A DNA stretch of 39,731 bases, from the NCBI GenBank assembly GCA_944390145.1, contig CALXOY010000003.1, positions 1 through 39,731 on the forward strand, read 5' to 3'. The notes beneath the pieces are model-generated. The model worked only from the letters and a program-made list of their open reading frames with translations, had not been told where the DNA came from and searched no databases. Below are positions 35,464-39,731 of the stretch, piece after piece. Numbering within the stretch: the first letter of the stretch is position 1; every line of letters begins with the position of its first letter. The position numbers and the translations under genes are program-made. This stretch comes from an uncultured Duodenibacillus sp. Lineage in GTDB: Bacteria; Pseudomonadota; Gammaproteobacteria; Burkholderiales; Burkholderiaceae_F.

Positions 35464-35533
35464 CGGTTGATTTTTCCGGCCCTGGGCCCGGACCGTTAGA
35501 ATCCCGGAAGGATTTTTCGCGCGTTTTGAAGGA

Positions 35534-36661
35534 ATGATTTTCAAACGACTGTTGGTCAATGAGCTTGCGAGCAGCGCCGGGGGCGTCTTCACGGTGCTCT
35601 TTTCGGTCGTCGTGACGATCGGACTGGTGACCATTCTCGGCGAGGCCGCGGGCGGCGACATCGACTCGCGCTCGGTCTTCGAGCTCATGGCCTACTCCTC
35701 GTTTACCAACCTGCCCGCGCTGCTGGCGCTGTCGATTTTCATCGCCATCCTGATGGTGATGATGCGCAGCTGGCAGGACAACGAAATCCCCGTGTGGTTC
35801 AGCTCGGGGGGCTTGAGCCTGCTTTCCTGGATCGGGCCGGTGATGCGCTTTGCCCTGCCGATGATCATTCTGGTGGGCGTGATTTCGGTTGCCGTGACGC
35901 CCTGGGCGAAGGATCAGATCGAGCGCACCACGCAGCAGTTCGAGCAGCGCGACGACGTCAACCGCATCGCCCCCGGGCGCTTCATCGAGACGATGGGCGG
36001 CCGCCGGATCTTCTTCATTGAAGAGGTGAGCGACGACGGCTCGCACGTGGAAAATGTCTTTATGAGCGAGCAAAACGGCGCAAGTGAAATCATCGTCTGG
36101 GCCGCCTCGGGCGAAGTGAAGGTGACCGACAAGGGCGACCGCTACGTCGTGCTGCGCGACGGCCGCCGCTACGACACGAGCAGCGATTCGGACGCCGCCT
36201 GGCGGGTCACCGAATTTGAAACCTATGAGATCCGCATCGGCACGCGCGCCGAGCAGGCCTACATCAGCCGCGATGTGGAGAACATGACCTTTGAGCAGCT
36301 CTGGGAGCTCGGCTCGCCCTACGCCAAGGCCGAGATGGTCTGGCGCCTGTGCTGGCCGCTGTGCGCCTTCAACCTCGCGCTGCTTGCCATTCCGCTTTCC
36401 TACACGAACCCCAGGGCGGGGCGCAGCTTGAGCCTCATTCTCGCGGTGCTGATCTTCATTCTCTATTTGAACGGCATCTCGATTGCCGAAAGCTGGGTGA
36501 AGACGCAGAAGGTGAATTGGATTGCGGCGCTCGTGGGGCTCAACGGCTCGGTGTTTCTGATAACGGCGCTTTTGTTTGTGCGGCGCGTCTGGCTCATGCG
36601 CTGGCTGCCGCTGCGCATCTCCGAGCTGCCCTACAAGCTCATGCGGAGGAATCGGTCGTGA
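35534..36661 (+). CDS. lptF: LPS export ABC transporter permease LptF
   Basis: LptF forms, with LptG and the ATPase LptB, the inner-membrane machine that extracts lipopolysaccharide and pushes it onto the LptC-A-D bridge. The 375-residue protein starts MIFKRLLVNELASSAGGVF, close to the E. coli start. It has membrane segments near 15-35, 55-75 and 95-125, a periplasmic beta-jellyroll domain (about 130-265), and three more segments near 275-365. The segment NLALLAIPLSYTNPRAGRS matches the conserved stretch before the fifth helix. AAGGA directly abuts the ATG, an unusually short spacing. TAGAAT lies upstream near 35497 as a possible -10. Its stop overlaps the lptG start as GTGA. Confidence 0.95.
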   Translation: MIFKRLLVNELASSAGGVFTVLFSVVVTIGLVTILGEAAGGDIDSRSVFELMAYSSFTNLPALLALSIFIAILMVMMRSWQDNEIPVWFSSGGLSLLSWIGPVMRFALPMIILVGVISVAVTPWAKDQIERTTQQFEQRDDVNRIAPGRFIETMGGRRIFFIEEVSDDGSHVENVFMSEQNGASEIIVWAASGEVKVTDKGDRYVVLRDGRRYDTSSDSDAAWRVTEFETYEIRIGTRAEQAYISRDVENMTFEQLWELGSPYAKAEMVWRLCWPLCAFNLALLAIPLSYTNPRAGRSLSLILAVLIFILYLNGISIAESWVKTQKVNWIAALVGLNGSVFLITALLFVRRVWLMRWLPLRISELPYKLMRRNRS

Positions 36662-37794
36662 AGGTTCTCACCCGGCATGTCGCCAAGGAAGTGCTGATCG
36701 CCACGCTGTTCGTGCTGGTGGCGCTCGTGGCGCTCATCGCCTTTTTCGACCTGGTGAGCCAGGCCCGCAACATCGGCAACCGCTACAGCCTCTCGATGGC
36801 GCTTTTCCTGACGATGTTAAAGCTCCCCTCGCGCTTGTACGAGGTGATGCCGATTGCAGCGCTCCTGGGCGCGGTCTACACGATGAGCCGGCTTGCCTCT
36901 AATTCCGAATTCACGATCATGCGCGTGGCGGGCCTGTCGCCCTTCAAGCTCGCAAGCATGATGACGGTGCCCGCGCTCATTCTGATTGCGATGACCTATG
37001 CGCTGGGCGAGTGGCTCACGCCCGCAGCCGACATGATGCGCAACGACATGTCCAACATCCTTTTCAACCGCAAGCTCTCGGCGCGCGGCTACTCCTCGGG
37101 CGTGTGGGTCAAGGACAAGGTGAAGAACGTTCAGCCGGGCGCGGCCTCGCTGCGCTTTGTGAACGTGCACAACCTGATTGCGGGCGAGCACAGCCGCACG
37201 GGCGCCTGGCGCGTCTTTGAGTTTGATGAGGAAAACAACCTGCTGCGCGTGCTGCACGCGCCGGAGGCAAACTACATTGCCGGCCGCGGCTGGCACTTGA
37301 AGGACGCCAAGGTCGAGACGCTGCCGAAAATCACCAATGACGAAACGCCCGTGGTCGAAAAGAGCACCGCGCGCGAGCACGTCGATCTGATGCTGCCCTC
37401 GGAAATGCGGCCGGAAATCCTCGGCGTGCTCACCATCAAGCCCGAGCGCATGGGCATTTCAGACCTCTGGCAGTACATCAACCACTTGAAGGAGACGCGG
37501 CAGACGGCCGACCGCTACCGGGTGGCCTTCTGGTCGAAGGTGTTCTATCCGCTCGCCATTTTCGTGATGTTTGCCGTGGCAATGCCCTTTGCCTATCTGA
37601 ACGCCCGCTCCGGCGGCGTTTCGATCAAGATCTTCGCGGGGCTCATGATCGGCATCTCCTTCTACGCCCTCAACAACATCTTCTCGTTTTTGGGCGTGCT
37701 CAACACCTGGCCGCCGATGGTGGTGGCGATTGTCCCCTCAGCCGTGATGCTGCTGTGCGCGGCGGTCGCCCTGTGGCTGCTGGAGCGAAGGTAG
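36658..37794 (+). CDS. lptG: LPS export ABC transporter permease LptG
   Basis: LptG is the second permease of the LPS exporter. The 378-residue protein starts at GTG 36658 (protein MKVLTRHVAKEVLIATLFVL), overlapping the lptF stop as GTGA, with GGAGGA nine bases upstream. It has six membrane segments in the LptF/G pattern: near 12-35, 55-80 and 95-120, then a periplasmic domain (about 130-280), then segments near 290-375. The segment RLYEVMPIAALLGAVYTMSRLASNSEF holds the coupling-helix region that contacts LptB (first 20 shown: RLYEVMPIAALLGAVYTMSR). AFWSKVFYPLAIFVMFAVAM and YALNNIFSFLG are typical LptG stretches. A strong hairpin follows the stop. Confidence 0.95.
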   Translation: MKVLTRHVAKEVLIATLFVLVALVALIAFFDLVSQARNIGNRYSLSMALFLTMLKLPSRLYEVMPIAALLGAVYTMSRLASNSEFTIMRVAGLSPFKLASMMTVPALILIAMTYALGEWLTPAADMMRNDMSNILFNRKLSARGYSSGVWVKDKVKNVQPGAASLRFVNVHNLIAGEHSRTGAWRVFEFDEENNLLRVLHAPEANYIAGRGWHLKDAKVETLPKITNDETPVVEKSTAREHVDLMLPSEMRPEILGVLTIKPERMGISDLWQYINHLKETRQTADRYRVAFWSKVFYPLAIFVMFAVAMPFAYLNARSGGVSIKIFAGLMIGISFYALNNIFSFLGVLNTWPPMVVAIVPSAVMLLCAAVALWLLERR

Positions 37795-37813
37795 ACAAAC
37801 GAAAAGCACTGCG

Positions 37814-37859
37814 GCAGACGGCCGGCGGATTTTTCCGGAAATCCGCCTGTTTTGTCTGC
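37814..37859. terminator. Nested hairpin between lptG and the helicase gene
   Basis: GGCGGATTT (37824-37832) pairs with AAATCCGCC (37839-37847) and is followed on the plus strand by TGTTTT. An outer stem GCAGAC (37814-37819) with GTCTGC (37854-37859) encloses it. It lies between two convergent genes and probably ends both transcripts. Confidence 0.75.
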
Positions 37860-37863
37860 AGTC

Positions 37864-39660
37864 TTACGCGTCCCCGGTTTTGCCGAGCGCAAAGAGCTGC
37901 TGCAGCTCGTCGCTTGAAAGATCCCCGATCCAGGATTCGCCCGCGGCGACCGTGAGGTCTGCAAGCCCCCGCTTTTGCGCGAGCATGTCGTTGATGCGCT
38001 CTTCGAACGTGCCGGCGGTGACGAAGCGGTAGACGAGCACGTCGCGCCGCTGTCCGATGCGGTAGGCGCGGTCGGTTGCCTGCGCCTCCACGGCCGGGTT
38101 CCACCACAGGTCGTAATGCACGACGCAGCTTGCGGCGGTGAGGTTGAGCCCCGTGCCGCCCGCTTTGAGCGAAATGATCATCGTGTGCACGCTGCGGTCG
38201 GTCTGAAAGCGGTCGACCATCGCCTGACGCGCCTTGAGCGCCACGCCGCCGTGCAGGAAGTCGGGGCGCTCGCCTGCGGCCGCCTCAATCCAGTCCTGCA
38301 GCCGCTCGCCCATCTCGCGGTACTGCGTGAAGATGAGCACCTTGCGGCCGGCTTCGCGGCAGCGCTCGAGAATGTCAAAGAGTGCGGCGGCCTTGCCCGA
38401 GTCCGGACGCGGCGCCTCCGTCTTGAGGTACTGCGACGGCGAATTGCAGATCTGCTTCATGCTGGTGATGAGCTTTAGCACTTCGCCGCGGCGGGCCATC
38501 CGCACGTCGTTGGCGCCGTCCTCCTGCGCCCGCTCTTCAAGCTTGGCAAGCCGCTTCATATGCGCTTCGAGCACCTTGGCGTAAAGCGCCGCCTGCTCGG
38601 GGGTGAGCGTCGTGTACTGATCGATCGTGTTGCGCTCGGGGAGGTCTGCGATGATCGACTTGTCGCTTTTCAGGCGCCTGAGCATGAAGGGCGCCGTGAG
38701 CTTGCGGAAGACTTCGGCCGCCTTGGCGTCATGGTCGGACTCAATCGGCACGGCGAAGGTTTGCTGGAAGTCCTTCATCGACCCCAGCAGCTTCGGCTGG
38801 ACGGTTTCCAGAATCGACCAGTACTCCAGAAGACGGTTTTCCACGGGCGTGCCCGTCATCGCAATCGTCTGCGCGGCCTTGACCGACTTGGCGGCCACCG
38901 ACTGGCCGGAGGCGGTGTTTTTGACCGCCTGCGCTTCGTCGAGAATCAAAAGCCGCCACTTGCGCGCGGTGAACGCTTCCAGGTCGCGCCGCAACAGCCC
39001 GTAGGAGGTGAGCGTCACATCGGGCAGATCCTTGACCGATTCGGCAAGCGTGCGGTTGGCTCCGTGGTAAAGCCCCACGGTGAGGCTCGGTGCAAAGCGG
39101 GCGATTTCGCGCATCCAGTTGGTCATGAGCGTCGTGGGCACGACCGCAAGCACCTTCGTTTTGGCAAGCTCCCCGTCGTTTTTGAGCTGCAGCACCGCGG
39201 CAATCACCTGCAGCGTTTTGCCCAGCCCCATGTCGTCGGCAATGAGCGAGCCGATGCCCAGACGCAGGTTTTTCATGAGCCACGAGAAGCCGCGCGCCTG
39301 ATAGGGTCGCAGCACGGCTTCGAGGTTTTCGGGCGGCGCGATCTCCTCGACGGCAGTGAGCTTTTGCAGCCGCTCGCGGATTTCCTGATCCACCAGCACG
39401 TCGGCGCTGCGGCCGTTTTTCTCGTACTCGCCGGTGAGCGCCGCGCGCATCTTCTCGAGGTAGGTCGGTTGCGGCTGCTCGGCGACGGTCTTGGCCAGGC
39501 GCTCGAGTTCGGCCGGATCCAGATAGACGAAGTTGTCGGCAAAGCGCACGACGCCGCCCGCGTGCGCCATGAGTTCGGCGAGCTCCTCCTGCGTGAGCTC
39601 GTGCCCGCCGACTGCCACGCGCCAGTTGAAGTCGGAGAAGGCATCCCTGCCCAGATTCAA
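37864..39660 (-). CDS. SNF2-family DEAD/DEAH helicase, N-terminal part missing
   Basis: The 598-residue open part carries a complete SNF2/RapA-type ATPase: motif I ADDMGLGKT (141-149), motif Ia VVPTTLMTNW, motif II DEAQ (241-244), motif III MTGTPVENRL, and in the second lobe VLIFTQYREMGERL, ISLKAGGTGLNLT and QATDRAYRIGQRRDV. Residues 1-75 (FSDFNWRVAVGGHELTQEEL) match the inside of the longer bacterial helicases that carry an N-terminal SWIM or DUF domain, which are usually around 900-1100 residues. An in-frame TAG lies only six bases upstream of the TTG at 39660, so the missing N-terminal half is not simply outside the window. The gene may be broken or the sequence misjoined here. Targets of these remodelers are unknown. 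Confidence 0.85.
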   Translation of the reverse strand: MNLGRDAFSDFNWRVAVGGHELTQEELAELMAHAGGVVRFADNFVYLDPAELERLAKTVAEQPQPTYLEKMRAALTGEYEKNGRSADVLVDQEIRERLQKLTAVEEIAPPENLEAVLRPYQARGFSWLMKNLRLGIGSLIADDMGLGKTLQVIAAVLQLKNDGELAKTKVLAVVPTTLMTNWMREIARFAPSLTVGLYHGANRTLAESVKDLPDVTLTSYGLLRRDLEAFTARKWRLLILDEAQAVKNTASGQSVAAKSVKAAQTIAMTGTPVENRLLEYWSILETVQPKLLGSMKDFQQTFAVPIESDHDAKAAEVFRKLTAPFMLRRLKSDKSIIADLPERNTIDQYTTLTPEQAALYAKVLEAHMKRLAKLEERAQEDGANDVRMARRGEVLKLITSMKQICNSPSQYLKTEAPRPDSGKAAALFDILERCREAGRKVLIFTQYREMGERLQDWIEAAAGERPDFLHGGVALKARQAMVDRFQTDRSVHTMIISLKAGGTGLNLTAASCVVHYDLWWNPAVEAQATDRAYRIGQRRDVLVYRFVTAGTFEERINDMLAQKRGLADLTVAAGESWIGDLSSDELQQLFALGKTGDA

Positions 39661-39731
39661 GGTCTACGGCAAGCTGATTGCCTGGCTGGGGGTCGGCTCG
39701 CTCATCATGCCGCTGTTCTCAGGTACGTTCT
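39661..39731 (+). other. Right-edge segment encoding a hydrophobic peptide on the plus strand
   Basis: From about 39659 the plus strand reads in frame KVYGKLIAWLGVGSLIMPLF followed by SGTF to the window end, with no stop. This looks like part of a membrane protein. The minus strand has stops here, so the helicase frame ends abruptly at this point. The segment is too short to identify. It may be a partial gene entering from the right or a chimeric join. Confidence 0.35.

Overview
The window reads as chromosomal housekeeping DNA from a GC-rich Gram-negative betaproteobacterium, probably Burkholderiales and possibly Sutterellaceae. That placement is inferred from gene content (LptF/LptG/LptM, FtsEX, RpoH, heptose adenylyltransferase), from the betaproteobacterial look of proteins such as ProB and RpoH, and from a double-length UvrA; it was not checked by any search. 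Nearly all the sequence is coding. No phage, insertion sequence, CRISPR array, defence island or biosynthetic cluster is visible. The longest gap without a gene is about 220 bases.

Left part (1-9.1 kb): the start of guaC, then lysA and the small lipoprotein gene lptM, divergent from cyaY. Next comes mrcA (PBP1A), then a polar amino-acid ABC importer (binding protein, permease, ATPase), and then a folB-ttcA-PEBP operon.

Centre (9.1-25.7 kb): a DUF2905 membrane protein converges on a VOC protein; the minus-strand run apaH, uvrA, cca, VOC includes a 1883-residue tandem UvrA. galU and rfaE2 converge on a shared hairpin. tRNA-Ala(GGC) and tRNA-Glu(TTC) sit behind a strong promoter. An HPF/RaiA-like gene is divergent from a small protein with K-P-F-G repeats. 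After these come a GlpD-like flavoprotein and the rplU-rpmA-obgE-proB operon, which has a near-consensus promoter and a structured leader. trmL converges on proB.

Right part (25.7-39.7 kb): pncB, then a minus-strand cluster ftsY-ppx-ftsE-ftsX-rpoH. This is the classical ftsYEX-rpoH cluster with ppx inserted. rsmD is divergent from ftsY with overlapping start codons and is followed by coaD, an NhaC-type antiporter and the lptF-lptG pair. At the right edge a SNF2-type helicase gene is cut off at its N-terminal side, and the last 71 bases read better on the plus strand, as a hydrophobic segment.

I found no convincing undescribed multi-gene system. The points most worth a second look are the right-edge junction, the tandem UvrA coupled to a Cca with no HD motif, the GlpD-like protein lacking its family motif, the K-P-F-G repeat protein, and the small coaD leader reading frame.
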